A stretch of 64,000 nt of DNA from positions 62,001 to 126,000 of the forward strand of contig CAJMQJ010000006.1 in the NCBI GenBank assembly GCA_905215525.1. Direction: 5' to 3'. The notes beneath the pieces were generated by a model. It did not search any database, had not been told where the DNA came from, and worked only from the letters and a program-made list of their open reading frames with translations. The position numbers and the translations under genes were made by a program. The DNA is from an uncultured bacterium (GTDB taxonomy: Bacteria; Actinomycetota; Coriobacteriia; Coriobacteriales; Coriobacteriaceae). How positions within the stretch are numbered: position 1 is the stretch's first letter; each line of letters begins with the position of its first letter. This document shows, piece after piece, positions 17,950 to 27,033 of the stretch.

Positions 17950-18010
17950 CTATATAACAAGATCGCTCTATGGGACAAACAAACCTGATTAATTTGCCCC
18001 ACGGGCTTGC

Positions 18011-19870
18011 TTACTGGGCGAACTGACTGCGGTAGAGCTCGGCGTAGAAGCCGCCTGCCGCTAGCAGCTCATCGTGTGTGCCGCGCTCGATAATCTCGCC
18101 GTCGCGCATGACCAGAATGCAGTCGGCGTTGCGGATCGTCGACAGGCGGTGCGCCACCACGAAGCTCGTGCGACCGGCCATGAGCTCGTCGAATGCCGCC
18201 TGCACCTGCAGCTCGGTGCGGGTATCGATACTCGAGGTCGCCTCGTCCAGCAGCAAGATAGCCGGGTCGGTGAGCATGACGCGCGCGATGCACAGCAGTT
18301 GTTTTTGACCCTGGCTAAACGTGCCGCCGTCCTCGCCGATTACCGTATCGTAGCCGCCTGGCAGCTGCACGATAAACTTGTGCGCGTGCGCGCGCTTGGC
18401 CGCCTCGATAACCTGCTCGCGCGTGGCATCTGGGCAACCGTAAGCGATGTTTTCCGCCACCGTGCCCTCGAACAGCCAAGTGTCCTGCAGCACCATGCCA
18501 AAGGCGCGGCGCAGGCTTGCACGCGTGTAATCACGCGAAGACCGGCCATCGACCATGATGCGTCCGGCATCGATATCGTAAAACCGCAGCAGCAAGTTGA
18601 TGAGCGTCGTCTTGCCGCAGCCCGTGGGGCCGACCAGGGCAAAGCGCATGCCGGGTTTGGCCTCAATACAGATATCCTGCAGCAGCTTGCGGTCGGGCAC
18701 GTAGCTAAAGTCCACATGCTCAAAAGCCACCTCACCCTGCGGGGCAGCAAGTTCCACGGCGTCCGACGCGTCGGGCTCCTGCTCGCGCGCATCGAGCAGC
18801 GCAAACATGCGGCGCGCCGAGGCGTACGCGGTCTGGATCTGCGTAATGACGTTGGTGACCTCGTTGAACGGCTTGGTGTACTGGTTGGCATAGGACAGGA
18901 AAATCTGCACGCCGCCCACCGTAAGCGCCGCGGGCACGCCCGTGATCACGCCCACGCAGCCGATCACAGCGACCACGGCATAGATGATGTTATTGATAAA
19001 GCGCGTGCCGGGGTTGGAGAGCGAACCCATAAACTGCGCACGCTCGCCCGCGGTGTAGAGCTCAGCGTTGAGGGCGTCGAAGCGCTGCTGGGCGTTCGGG
19101 CCATAGGCAAAGGCGTCGACAAGCTTTTGCTCGCCTACGTACTCCTCGATATGACCACCAAGTTGGCCCTGGATGCGCTGCTGTGCCGTAAAGCTCTTGT
19201 TGGAAAGCTTGGCGATGGCGCCGGCTGCAAAAATGGAAAGCGGCGTGACGAGCACCACCACGAGCGTCATGGCCAGGTTAATGGAGAGCATAAACGCGAG
19301 CGTGCCCACGATGGTGATAACGCCGGTGAAGAGCTGCGTGAAGCCCTGCAGCAGGCCGTCACCCACCTGATCGACGTCGTTGACCACGCGGCTCATGAGG
19401 TCGCCGTGGGCATGGCTGTCGATAAAGCTGAGCGGCATACGGCTGAGCTTGTCGCTCGCCTCCACGCGCATGTCACGCACCGTCTCGTAGGACAGGCGGT
19501 TGACGCAATAGCCCTGCAGCCACTGGAAGGACGCTGCTCCCACCACGACGAGCGCGAGTTTGGTAACGAGCGGCAGCAGCGCATCGAAGTCCACCTGGCC
19601 CGCCGCGACGATGAGGTCGATGCCCTCGCCAATAAGGATGGGCGTATAAAGTTGCAAGATCACCGAGATGGCGGCGCTCACAAACGACACCGTAAACGAA
19701 ATGCGATGCGGACGGACGTAGCCCAGCAGGCGGCGGGTCACCGCGCCCACGGGGTAGCGCTCGGGGTCGCCGGGCTGACGCGGGCCGTCACCCAGATTGT
19801 TGAGGCTATCGTTGCCGGACACGTTGGCGGTCATCGTGGCGACCGAACCGGAAGAAGTATACGGATTCAT
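18011..19870 (-). CDS. ABC exporter, ATPase/permease subunit with consensus ATPase site
   Basis: This 619-residue half-transporter has six membrane helices (about residues 60-340) and a nucleotide-binding domain with Walker A GPTGCGKTT, signature FSQGQKQ and Walker B LLLDEATSSID. The catalytic glutamate is present. It is the second gene of a pair and starts on the base after the stop codon of its partner, so they almost certainly form a heterodimer of the multidrug/lipid exporter type (BmrCD/LmrCD/TM287-288-like). The first 45 residues are a soluble extension. The substrate is unknown. The start has GAAGGG 8 bases upstream. Confidence 0.92.
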   Translation of the reverse strand: MNPYTSSGSVATMTANVSGNDSLNNLGDGPRQPGDPERYPVGAVTRRLLGYVRPHRISFTVSFVSAAISVILQLYTPILIGEGIDLIVAAGQVDFDALLPLVTKLALVVVGAASFQWLQGYCVNRLSYETVRDMRVEASDKLSRMPLSFIDSHAHGDLMSRVVNDVDQVGDGLLQGFTQLFTGVITIVGTLAFMLSINLAMTLVVVLVTPLSIFAAGAIAKLSNKSFTAQQRIQGQLGGHIEEYVGEQKLVDAFAYGPNAQQRFDALNAELYTAGERAQFMGSLSNPGTRFINNIIYAVVAVIGCVGVITGVPAALTVGGVQIFLSYANQYTKPFNEVTNVITQIQTAYASARRMFALLDAREQEPDASDAVELAAPQGEVAFEHVDFSYVPDRKLLQDICIEAKPGMRFALVGPTGCGKTTLINLLLRFYDIDAGRIMVDGRSSRDYTRASLRRAFGMVLQDTWLFEGTVAENIAYGCPDATREQVIEAAKRAHAHKFIVQLPGGYDTVIGEDGGTFSQGQKQLLCIARVMLTDPAILLLDEATSSIDTRTELQVQAAFDELMAGRTSFVVAHRLSTIRNADCILVMRDGEIIERGTHDELLAAGGFYAELYRSQFAQ

Positions 19871-21727
19871 TTAGCAGCCCTTCTTTGCGCAGGCGGATGC
19901 GGGGGCGGTCGGAGCGGACGCGGGCGTCGTGCTCCCCTGCTGGCCCTCGAGTTCCTCGCGGCGCAGCTGCGACTGGCAAATCTCGCGATAGAGCTGGCAG
20001 GTCGTGTACAGCTCATCGTGCGTGCCCAGGCCCGCAACCGAGCCGTGGTCGAGTACGCAGATCATATCGGCGTCGCGCACGGTCGAGACGCGCTGGCTCA
20101 CAATCACCGTCGTGAGCGGCAGCCCGCCCTCGGCGGCACCGCGCACGCTGCGCTCGCGAATGGCATGGCGAAGCGCCGCATCAGTCTTAAAGTCGAGCGC
20201 CGAGGCGGAGTCGTCCATGATCAGGAGCTGTGGCGAACCCACCAGGGCGCGCGCGATAGTCAGGCGCTGGCGCTGACCGCCGCTAAAGTTCTTGCCGCCC
20301 GCCTCGACCGGGGCATCCAGGCCTTGGGGCTTGTTGCGCACGAACTCGCTCGCCTGCGCCATGTCGAGCGCCGCCCAGAGCTCCTCGTCGGTCGCCGCCT
20401 CGTTGCGCCAGGTCAGGTTGCTGCGGATGGTGCCGCTCACCAGCGACGCGCGCTGCGGAACGGTCGCGACCACGTGGCGCAGCTGATCGAGCGGCCAGGT
20501 GCGCACGTCGGCGCCCATCACGCTCACGCTGCCGGCGCCCGCATCGTACAGACGCGGGATAAGCGAGACGAGCGTGGACTTACCGCTGCCCGTTCCGCCT
20601 ATAATGCCGAGCGTTTTGCCCAGCGGCAGCTCCAGGGTCACATCGTCAACAGCATTTGCCGCGCCCGCGCCAAACGAAAAGCTCGCATGCTCAAAGCTCA
20701 GCGCGGAAACCGGAGTGGCGCCACTTGCCAGGTCACTCGACTCGGGCAGCGCGACCAGCTGGTTGCCCTCGTCCGTAATGCTCGGCTCGCAATTGAGCAC
20801 CTCGTTGATACGTGACGCGCTGGCACTCGCCTTGGTAAAGACCACGACCAGGTTGGCGACGTACACGATGGAGGTGAGGGTCTGCGTCATGTAGTTCACA
20901 AACGCCATGACCTGGCCCTGCGTGAGCTCGCCCACGTTGACCTGGATGCCGCCCACCCACAGGATGGCGCACACGCCCAGGTTCATCACGAGAAACGTGA
21001 CAGGGTTGAGAATCGACGAAAGCTTGCCCACCACGATGGCGGTATTGGCCTGGTCGTCGGCGGCCTGGGCAAAGCGCTCGCGCTCGTGGTCTTCGCGCAC
21101 AAACGCACGAACCACGCGGGCGCCCGAAAGACCTTCGCGGCAGATAAGCGCGATGCGGTCGAGCTTTGCCTGCAGCTGCTTGTAGTAGGGAATGCAGCGC
21201 GCCATGACAAACCAAAACACCAGGCCGATAGCGGGCGTGCAGATCAAAAAGATGATGCCGAGCTTAAGGTCGATGGCAAGGGCCGCGACCATGGAGCCCA
21301 CCGCCAGGAAAGGCCAGCGGATGAGCATGCGCACGCCCAGCGCCACGGCAAGCTGGACCTGGTTGACGTCGTTGGTGATGCGTGTGATGAGCGAGGGCGT
21401 GCCAAAGCGGTCGAGCTCGGCATAGCTCAGCTTGTTGATGTGCTGGTAGAGTGCGTCGCGAATGTCAGTACCCATGCCCTGCGAGGTGAGCGCCGCCATC
21501 TTTTGGCAGACGAGCGTAAACGAGATGCCGATCACAGCCATGGCGCCAAGTACCATGCCGTAGTGGATAACGGCATTAACGTCGTGCGAGCCAATGCCCT
21601 TATCGATCATCTGGGCAATCACCAGCGGCGTCAGCAGGTCAAAAATCACTTCGATCAACTTGCACGCAGGGCCAATCACCATATATCGGCGAAACTTACC
21701 ACCAAAACGCCTGAGCAACTCAATCAT
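19871..21727 (-). CDS. ABC exporter, ATPase/permease subunit with degenerate site
   Basis: This 618-residue half-transporter has six membrane helices in its first 320 residues and a nucleotide-binding domain with Walker A GGTGSGKST and signature FSGGQRQR. Walker B is LLIMDDSASALD, where aspartate replaces the catalytic glutamate, the usual asymmetry of heterodimeric exporters. ATG 21727 is preceded by AGGGAG at 9 bases; the TTG at 21760 is a less likely start. A CTATCAT ... ATGATAG inverted repeat (21741-21775) lies just before the start and could be an operator or leader stem. No regulator gene adjoins this pair. Confidence 0.92.
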   Translation of the reverse strand: MIELLRRFGGKFRRYMVIGPACKLIEVIFDLLTPLVIAQMIDKGIGSHDVNAVIHYGMVLGAMAVIGISFTLVCQKMAALTSQGMGTDIRDALYQHINKLSYAELDRFGTPSLITRITNDVNQVQLAVALGVRMLIRWPFLAVGSMVAALAIDLKLGIIFLICTPAIGLVFWFVMARCIPYYKQLQAKLDRIALICREGLSGARVVRAFVREDHERERFAQAADDQANTAIVVGKLSSILNPVTFLVMNLGVCAILWVGGIQVNVGELTQGQVMAFVNYMTQTLTSIVYVANLVVVFTKASASASRINEVLNCEPSITDEGNQLVALPESSDLASGATPVSALSFEHASFSFGAGAANAVDDVTLELPLGKTLGIIGGTGSGKSTLVSLIPRLYDAGAGSVSVMGADVRTWPLDQLRHVVATVPQRASLVSGTIRSNLTWRNEAATDEELWAALDMAQASEFVRNKPQGLDAPVEAGGKNFSGGQRQRLTIARALVGSPQLLIMDDSASALDFKTDAALRHAIRERSVRGAAEGGLPLTTVIVSQRVSTVRDADMICVLDHGSVAGLGTHDELYTTCQLYREICQSQLRREELEGQQGSTTPASAPTAPASACAKKGC

Positions 21728-21940
21728 AAAAAGGCGCTCCCTATCATCATTCACACTCAATTCGAATCATGATAGTACGGTGAGCCCAAAAGAAGCGTAA
21801 ACAACTCGTCATTTCTAATGGGATTCGGTTTCCAGAGAAGCGGAGAGGTGCGCATGCCCGGTCAGCGGCGCGCCAATCGCCTGATATACTTACATTAGTG
21901 CTACCAGCCGAGCCGCCGACCCTTGAAATGAGGTGCCGAG

Positions 21941-22945
21941 ATGAACGACATTCTCGCAAGAAGAGCAAGACGAGCAACTGTGGGCATCGCCCTTTCCGCG
22001 GCACTTGTCGCGGGAATCGCCCCCGTAACGGCGATCGCGGCAGAAACCAGCTCCCCCACCGGTGCAGTTGCCTTGCAGACGAAAGATGCGACCGCCGCAA
22101 AAGAAAAAGCGTATGCAGCCATGCAGGAAGCGCTCAAAAACCTCGAGGCCGCAAAAGACGCCGCAAGTCTCGAGAAAATTGCGAGATTCAATGATGACAT
22201 TGCCCGTTTTCAAGAGCTCCGCGACAAGATGGCGGCGCAAGCCGCCGAATTGAGGGAATCCCTCCCCACCATGCAAGCGGACATCGATGCAGCCCAAGCC
22301 AAAAACGACGAGGCCATCAACCGGGTAAGCAAGCTCCAGGAAAAATTAGACAACAAACTTGAGGAGCTTAAGGCAGTCGAAGCACTCGGCGACGAGGAGC
22401 TTGCCGAAACTATTAAACAGCAAATAAAGTCGTTGCACCAAGAGATCGTAACGGCAAAAGCGCGAGTTGACTTTTGCGAAATGGAGCTCCGCGAGGCCCA
22501 GGACCGCCTCAAAAGGCAGGAAAGACAAGTTAATGACCGTGAGCGTGATGCAGAGAAGTATAAAGCCCATATCGACCAGTTCACAGCCTGGCGAGATGCG
22601 CTCCTCGACAATTTGGAAAAGGCGCAAACGGCCTATGACGACGCCTGCAAAGCATACGAAGAGGCAAAAGCTGCAGCAGACAAGGCCACCTCGCCCGAGA
22701 TAACGCAACCGGCAGAGACGACACCGCCCGCCGGCTCAGCGCAGCCGTCCGGAACAACGCTGCCCACCAATTCGCCCACATCAGGCAAAGACGCTCGACC
22801 GAGCTCCACCAAGCAAGCAAATGCAGGCGGCAAGCTTGCAAATACGGGCGACACAGCGCCGAGCGCAATCGCACTCGCAGGCATCGCCGTCACAGGACTC
22901 GGAATAGCCACCGCGGGTGTGCGCCGCATCAAGAACTCAAGGTAG
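21941..22945 (+). CDS. Coiled-coil surface protein with LPxTG-like anchor
   Basis: This 334-residue protein has a signal peptide of about 34 residues and a highly charged Glu/Lys/Ala-rich helical region (about 45-250) predicted to be coiled coil. A Pro/Thr/Ser-rich spacer (about 250-295) follows, then LANTGD at 299-304, a hydrophobic helix and the tail RRIKNSR. This is a sortase-type wall-anchoring signal in which LANTG replaces LPxTG. The gene has GAGGTGCCG before the ATG and a strong terminator after it. A near copy of the gene and its promoter follows at once. The function is unknown; a rod-like surface spacer or adhesin is inferred from architecture. Confidence 0.82.
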   Translation: MNDILARRARRATVGIALSAALVAGIAPVTAIAAETSSPTGAVALQTKDATAAKEKAYAAMQEALKNLEAAKDAASLEKIARFNDDIARFQELRDKMAAQAAELRESLPTMQADIDAAQAKNDEAINRVSKLQEKLDNKLEELKAVEALGDEELAETIKQQIKSLHQEIVTAKARVDFCEMELREAQDRLKRQERQVNDRERDAEKYKAHIDQFTAWRDALLDNLEKAQTAYDDACKAYEEAKAAADKATSPEITQPAETTPPAGSAQPSGTTLPTNSPTSGKDARPSSTKQANAGGKLANTGDTAPSAIALAGIAVTGLGIATAGVRRIKNSR

Positions 22946-23250
22946 CTACCAGCGAACGTCGCCTTTGCCAATCCGCAAGCCCAAAATCAAAAGAGGCCCC
23001 GCTTCCCCAACTCAAACGAAGGAAGCGGGCCTCTTTACTTGTTAAAACAGATGCCAACGCCGCCGTCTCTTGAACCACGCAGCCATCAATGCCCAGACAA
23101 CACTAGCAAGCCGCGTTCCTTAAGGGATAGATTTAATGGCTGTTAATCAAGGGGTATACGCGCACGCCCGATCAATGGCGGGCAAACCGCCTGATATACT
23201 TACATTAGTGCTACCAAGTGAGTCGCCGACCCTTGAAATGAGGTGCCGAG
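22946..23250. other. Intergenic region with terminator and short conserved tail remnant
   Basis: About 305 bases. It holds the terminator at 22990-23037 and then, on the minus strand (23042-23107), a short frame ending VVWALMAAWFKRRRRWHLF that has no start and is interrupted upstream by a stop codon. The same tail appears after the second paralog (24292-24420). The final 80 bases repeat the promoter of the first paralog almost exactly (TGATATACTTACATTAGTGC). Confidence 0.6.
22990..23037 (+). terminator. Terminator of first surface protein
   Basis: The inverted arms AAAGAGGCCCCGCTTCC and GGAAGCGGGCCTCTTT surround a loop of about 14 bases and end in a short T-run. Confidence 0.8.
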
Positions 23251-24208
23251 ATGAACGACATTCTCGCAAGAAGAGCAACCTTGGGCATCGCCCTTTCCGC
23301 GGCACTCGTCGCGGGAATCGCCCCCCGCAACGGCGATCGCGGCGGAAACCAGCTCCCCCACCGGTGCAGTTGCCTTGCAGACGGAAGACGCGGCCGCCGC
23401 AAGGGAAAAAGCGTATGCAGCCATGCAGGAAGCGCTCAAAAACCTCGAGGCCGCAAAAGACGCCGCAAGTCCCGAGAAAATTGCGGAAATCGATACTAAA
23501 ATTGCCATTTTTCAAGAGAACTACGACACTAATTTGGCGCAAGCCGCCATATATAAGGAATCCCTTCCTACCATGCAAGCGAACGTCGATGCAGCTCAAG
23601 CCGAATGCGATAAGGCCCACAACCGGACAAGAGCCCTTGAGGCAGAATTAAATAAAATCGACTACACGACTCCTGCCGAAACTATTCGGCAGTTGCAAGA
23701 GGCGATCACAGAGGCAATAATGCAAGAAAATTCCTGTGAAGATAAGCTTGAGCACTGCCGAATGCGCCTCGAAAGTCATAAAAGCCTGATTTATTTCTTT
23801 GAAAGCGAAGTGGAGTTTAATAAAACCCATCTCGACGGAGAAACAGCCAAGCGGGATGTGCTCCTCGACGATTTGAAAAGAGCGCAAACGGCCTATGACG
23901 ACGCCTGCAAGGCATACGAAGAGGCAAAGGCCGCGGCGGACAAGACCGCCTCGCCCGAGATAACGCAACCGACCGAGACGACGCCTCCCTCCAACTCGAC
24001 GCAACCGACCGAGACGACGCAGCCCACCGGCTCGCCCGCGACCGGCAAATACGCTCCATCGAGCTCCACCAAGCAAGCAGATACGACCGCCGGCAAGCTC
24101 GCGAACACGGGAGATGCAGCGCCGAGTGCAATCGCACTCGCGGCAATCGCCGCCGCAGGCCTCGGAATAACCGCCACAGCCACACGCCGCATCAGGAACT
24201 CAAAATAG
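23251..24208 (+). pseudogene. Frameshifted paralog of the coiled-coil surface protein
   Basis: The start MNDILARR and the promoter match the first paralog. At 23321-23326 there is a run of six C where the paralog has five, which shifts the frame inside the signal peptide after GIAP. With one C removed, an uninterrupted frame of about 318 residues results: signal peptide, coiled coil, Pro/Thr-rich spacer, KLANTGD anchor and RRIRNSK tail. The central coiled-coil region has diverged from its neighbour while both ends are nearly identical. It is either a recent pseudogene, a phase-variable gene or a sequencing error. The internal TTG frame from 23375 would lack a signal peptide. Confidence 0.75.
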
Positions 24209-24252
24209 CCGCCAGCGGTTATTGTCTTCGCCAATCCACAAGCCCAGAGACA

Positions 24253-24293
24253 AAAAGAGGCCTGTTTCCCCACCTAGGGAAACGGGCCTCTTT
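24253..24293 (+). terminator. Terminator of second surface protein
   Basis: The arms AAAGAGGCCTGTTTCCC and GGGAAACGGGCCTCTTT form a near-perfect stem, analogous to the terminator of the first copy. Confidence 0.8.
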
Positions 24294-24420
24294 AACTACA
24301 AAAATTCAAGCAACAGCACCGCCGCCTCTTGAACCACGTAGCCATCAATGCCCAAACAACGCCAACGAGCAGCAAAAGACACGGGATTAAATTATTCAGA
24401 TAAATGTGACCCTTCAGGTG
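24292..24420 (-). other. Short membrane-helix frame without start codon
   Basis: The minus-strand frame encodes about 40 residues with a hydrophobic helix (PCLLLLVGVVWALMATWF) and a KRRR tail but no ATG, GTG or TTG with a ribosome site. Its C-terminal half is conserved at 23042-23107. It is probably the decayed end of a membrane protein duplicated together with the surface-protein gene. Confidence 0.3.
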
Positions 24421-24431
24421 GTTTTGGTCGG

Positions 24432-24532
24432 CTACCCGCGAGTGCCGGCAGGGCGCTTGGTAGTCGAGCGATCCCGCAGGCAAAGCCGAGGACCAGCGAG
24501 ACACCAAGCGCCCTGCCGGCACTCGCGGGTAG
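24432..24532. repeat. Long-arm hairpin element H3 (30-bp perfect arms)
   Basis: Arms 24432-24461 and 24503-24532 are perfect 30-base inverted complements around a 41-base loop. It lies just beyond the terminator of the SRP RNA gene. The arms share no sequence with H1 or H2. Confidence 0.85.
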
Positions 24533-24542
24533 CCGCGGCACC

Positions 24543-24560
24543 AAAAAAGCGCCCGTGCGC
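24543..24560 (-). terminator. Terminator of SRP RNA gene
   Basis: On the minus strand a GCGC-ACGG-GCGC stem is followed by six T, directly after the mature RNA. Confidence 0.7.
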
Positions 24561-24662
24561 TCGATGGATTCGGATGCCCGACAGAGGCTCCTTATGGCTG
24601 CTTCCTTCCGGACCTGACCAGATTCGGAACATGTCGTCATCCGAACCCATCGAACGCGCTAG
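24556..24662 (-). ncRNA. ffs: Signal recognition particle RNA, small bacterial (4.5S) type
   Basis: The minus strand carries the conserved SRP domain IV core GGTCAGGTCCGGAAGGAAGC (24600-24620 region). Flanking ends GATGGGTTCGGATG and CATCCGAATCCATC pair to close the single long hairpin. A promoter-like TAAGAT lies about 10 bases before the 5' end and a T-run terminator follows. The RNA binds Ffh and directs membrane proteins to the translocon. End positions are estimated to within a few bases. Confidence 0.93.
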
Positions 24663-24710
24663 GCGCTCGGTATATCTTACCCGCTCCCGCCCGATGGGGC
24701 AAGACAGCTA

Positions 24711-25092
24711 ATTTGGGACGGGGCTTTTTTGACTACTTTTTGACTGGTGGGGCATCAGGGTGGCGAAAGTAGTCAAGGAGGCCCCGTCCTAAATAGACTG
24801 ATCTGGTGCTGTGCCACGAAAAGGGCCCATCTACTACGTTTAGGTCGCAGGGGTCGACCATAGCCGACTTTTTCGAAAATCGGCAAGCTTTCTACCTGCG
24901 GTTTTGTTTTTGCAAATTCCGGGATGGTCGAGGGTGGCCGGCTTAACGTAGTAGATGGTCGCATTTCGTGGCAAACGGTCCGACCCAAGACCCAAGGCAG
25001 CCAACCTCGAATGGCCATTCTCAAAGTTGCGGTGGAATACGGACCGAATTGGCCCCTTAAAGGCAAAAACACTCCGTATTCCACCGCAACTT
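24711..25092. repeat. Cluster of three long-arm hairpins (H4, H5, H6)
   Basis: H4 (24711-24794) pairs ATTTGGGACGGGGC with GCCCCGTCCTAAAT and GACTACTTT with AAAGTAGTC. H5 (24812-24977) pairs CCATCTACTACGTT with AACGTAGTAGATGG and extends outward through GCCACGAAA. H6 (25024-25092) has perfect 20-base arms beginning AAGTTGCGGTGG. No open frame here looks real. H6 ends 16 bases before the stop codon of the tadA-glxK gene, so it may end that transcript. Confidence 0.75.
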
Positions 25093-25107
25093 ATAGGGAG
25101 ATAGGCC

Positions 25108-26889
25108 TTAGAGGCGAGCGAGGTCATAGGCTTGTGCGGCTGACTCGCCGGTGCAGATAAGGTTGGCTGTGGCTTCTTGCGGATCGAGTGCCCGCTCCAG
25201 GTCCATGGGCTTGCGACAGATCGGCAGTACAAGGTCGATGCCCTGCTCGTACACCGCATCCAGGTTGTCGGCGCGACCGCCCACGACAGCGGCCACCGGC
25301 TTGCCATATCGCTTGGCACGGCGGGCCACGCCCACCGGCGCCTTACCGGCGGCGGACTGCTCGTCCATATTGCCCTCGCCCGTTATGACCAGGTCGACAT
25401 CGCGCACATGTTCGTCAAACCCCACGAGATCGAGCACCGTCTCCACACCCGAGTGTAGCTCCGCACCGAGTGCCAGCAACGCCGCGCCCAAGCCACCGGC
25501 AGCGCCCGCGCCGGGCACGCCGAGCACCGAGCCAAATGTCCGTGCGCCCTCGGGTGTGCGCAACAACCCCTGGGCCCGAGCCTCGACAATTGCCGTATCG
25601 AGTAGACGACCGTAGCCGACCATCCAGCTGTCGCACCTGCTCAGCGCCTCGGCGTCACCCGTCGGCAAGCCTTTCTGCCCGCCAAACACCGCTAATGCGC
25701 CCCGACGCCCCACGAGCGGATTCTCGACATCCGAAAGCACAACGATACGAGCGCCATCCAAAGCCTGCAGCGCTGGCGCCAAATCAACGCTCGCCACCCG
25801 CTCAAGGCCGGCAAGACCGGGGGCGATATCGCAGCCCTGATCATCGACCACACGCGCGCCCAGCGCCTGCAGCATGCCGGCGCCGCCGTCGTTGGTGGCA
25901 CTACCGCCCAAGCCAATATAGATAGTCTTTGCACCCGCGCGAACCGCACGAAGCATCAGTTCGCCCACGCCATAGGTTGTGGCCGCCAACGCTGCCGATT
26001 CCGTGCAAGGCGAATACCCAATACCCGCCGTCTCGGCCATCTCAATGACCGCGGACTCGCGCTCGGCATCTACCAGCATCCGGGCAGACACGGGTTCACC
26101 AAAGGGACCTGCCACCTCGCAGGTCGAGAGCTCGCCACCACGCGCGGCAACGGCGTCGAGCGTTCCCTCGCCACCATCTGCCAGCGGCAAAGCGTTCAGC
26201 TCGGCATCGGGCCAAACGCGGCGCACGCCCTCGGCAACCGCTGCCTCCGCCTGCGCGCTCGAAACGCTGCCCTTAAAGGAGTCAATTGCCAGCAGCACGC
26301 GGCGGGGCCGGCGGCACGCAGGACCAAAGTCAACCGCCGTGTCAGCATCCTCACCGGCACCTGCAAGCGCTGCGGCGTGAGCGGCATGCGCCTCAAGATC
26401 GGCCCCACAACCGCAATCAGTGCCGCCCGCTCCGCGCAGACCGCCAAAATAGCTACTCAGCAGCTCGCGGCATTCATCCGCCAGGACCCCAGCCGTCACG
26501 TTAAACCGATGATTCAGGCGCGAATCGGCATTCAAATCGTATAGGGATCCCAACGCGCCCGCCTTGGCGTCGCTCGCGCCATACACGCAGCGCCCCACGC
26601 GCGCGTTAACCATAAGCCCTGCGCACATGCAGCAAGGCTCGAGCGTTACGTAGACCGTGCAATCGGAAAGGCGCCAACGACCGAGTGACCGAGCAGCGGC
26701 ACACACGGCCGCAAACTCGGCATGAGCCGAAGGATCCTGATCGAGCTCGCGGCGATTGTGCGCCCTCGCGACGATTTCGCCGTCGCGCACCACTACGGCT
26801 CCGATGGGCACCTCGCCCACCGCAGCAGCGGCGCGCGCCTCGGCCAGTGCCTCGCGCATGAACTTCTCGTCGATTTCGGTGATCGTCAT
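25108..26889 (-). CDS. Fusion of tRNA adenosine deaminase TadA and glycerate kinase
   Basis: This 593-residue protein joins two enzymes. Residues 1-150 are TadA: the zinc/catalytic motif HAE at 56-58, PCCMC at 85-89, and a C-terminal SRLNHRFNV region specific to tRNA deaminases; TadA makes inosine at the wobble base of tRNA-Arg(ACG). A linker rich in Ala, Gly and Cys (about 150-195) leads to a GlxK/GarK-type glycerate kinase: AIDSFKGSVSS, PLADGGEGTLDA, GLGGSATNDGGAGM and VITGEGNMDEQS. ATG 26889 has GGAAGG at 6 bases. The reading frame is continuous. The two activities have no known metabolic link, so shared expression is the only function I can suggest. Confidence 0.9.
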   Translation of the reverse strand: MTITEIDEKFMREALAEARAAAAVGEVPIGAVVVRDGEIVARAHNRRELDQDPSAHAEFAAVCAAARSLGRWRLSDCTVYVTLEPCCMCAGLMVNARVGRCVYGASDAKAGALGSLYDLNADSRLNHRFNVTAGVLADECRELLSSYFGGLRGAGGTDCGCGADLEAHAAHAAALAGAGEDADTAVDFGPACRRPRRVLLAIDSFKGSVSSAQAEAAVAEGVRRVWPDAELNALPLADGGEGTLDAVAARGGELSTCEVAGPFGEPVSARMLVDAERESAVIEMAETAGIGYSPCTESAALAATTYGVGELMLRAVRAGAKTIYIGLGGSATNDGGAGMLQALGARVVDDQGCDIAPGLAGLERVASVDLAPALQALDGARIVVLSDVENPLVGRRGALAVFGGQKGLPTGDAEALSRCDSWMVGYGRLLDTAIVEARAQGLLRTPEGARTFGSVLGVPGAGAAGGLGAALLALGAELHSGVETVLDLVGFDEHVRDVDLVITGEGNMDEQSAAGKAPVGVARRAKRYGKPVAAVVGGRADNLDAVYEQGIDLVLPICRKPMDLERALDPQEATANLICTGESAAQAYDLARL

Positions 26890-26940
26890 CGTTCGCCTTC
26901 CCTGTTGCAAATTCAAAACGATGCTATCATTACGACTCAC

Positions 26941-27030
26941 GGAGAGATGGCAGAGCGGTTGAATGCGGCGGTCTTGAAAACCGTTGAGCGCGAGAGCGTT
27001 CCGGGGGTTCGAATCCCCCTCTCTCCGCCA
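26941..27030 (+). tRNA. tRNA-Ser (anticodon UGA)
   Basis: The acceptor stem GGAGAGA pairs with TCTCTCC. The anticodon arm CGGTCTTGAAAACCG shows TGA, and a long variable arm (GAGCGCGAGAGCGTTC region) marks a class II tRNA. The T arm GGGGGTTCGAATCCCCC is perfect, and the CCA end is encoded. It is divergent from tadA-glxK. Confidence 0.96.
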
Positions 27031-27033
27031 CTT

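Noticed and set aside
17761..17988. 75-codon frame over the 23-bp repeats
   Set aside because: The repeat period is not a multiple of three and no ribosome site precedes it, so the block is better read as regulatory DNA.
18074..20815. A 913-codon plus-strand open frame across the ABC exporter genes
   Set aside because: Arg/His/Ala-rich antisense frame over two clear ABC subunits; no start signals.
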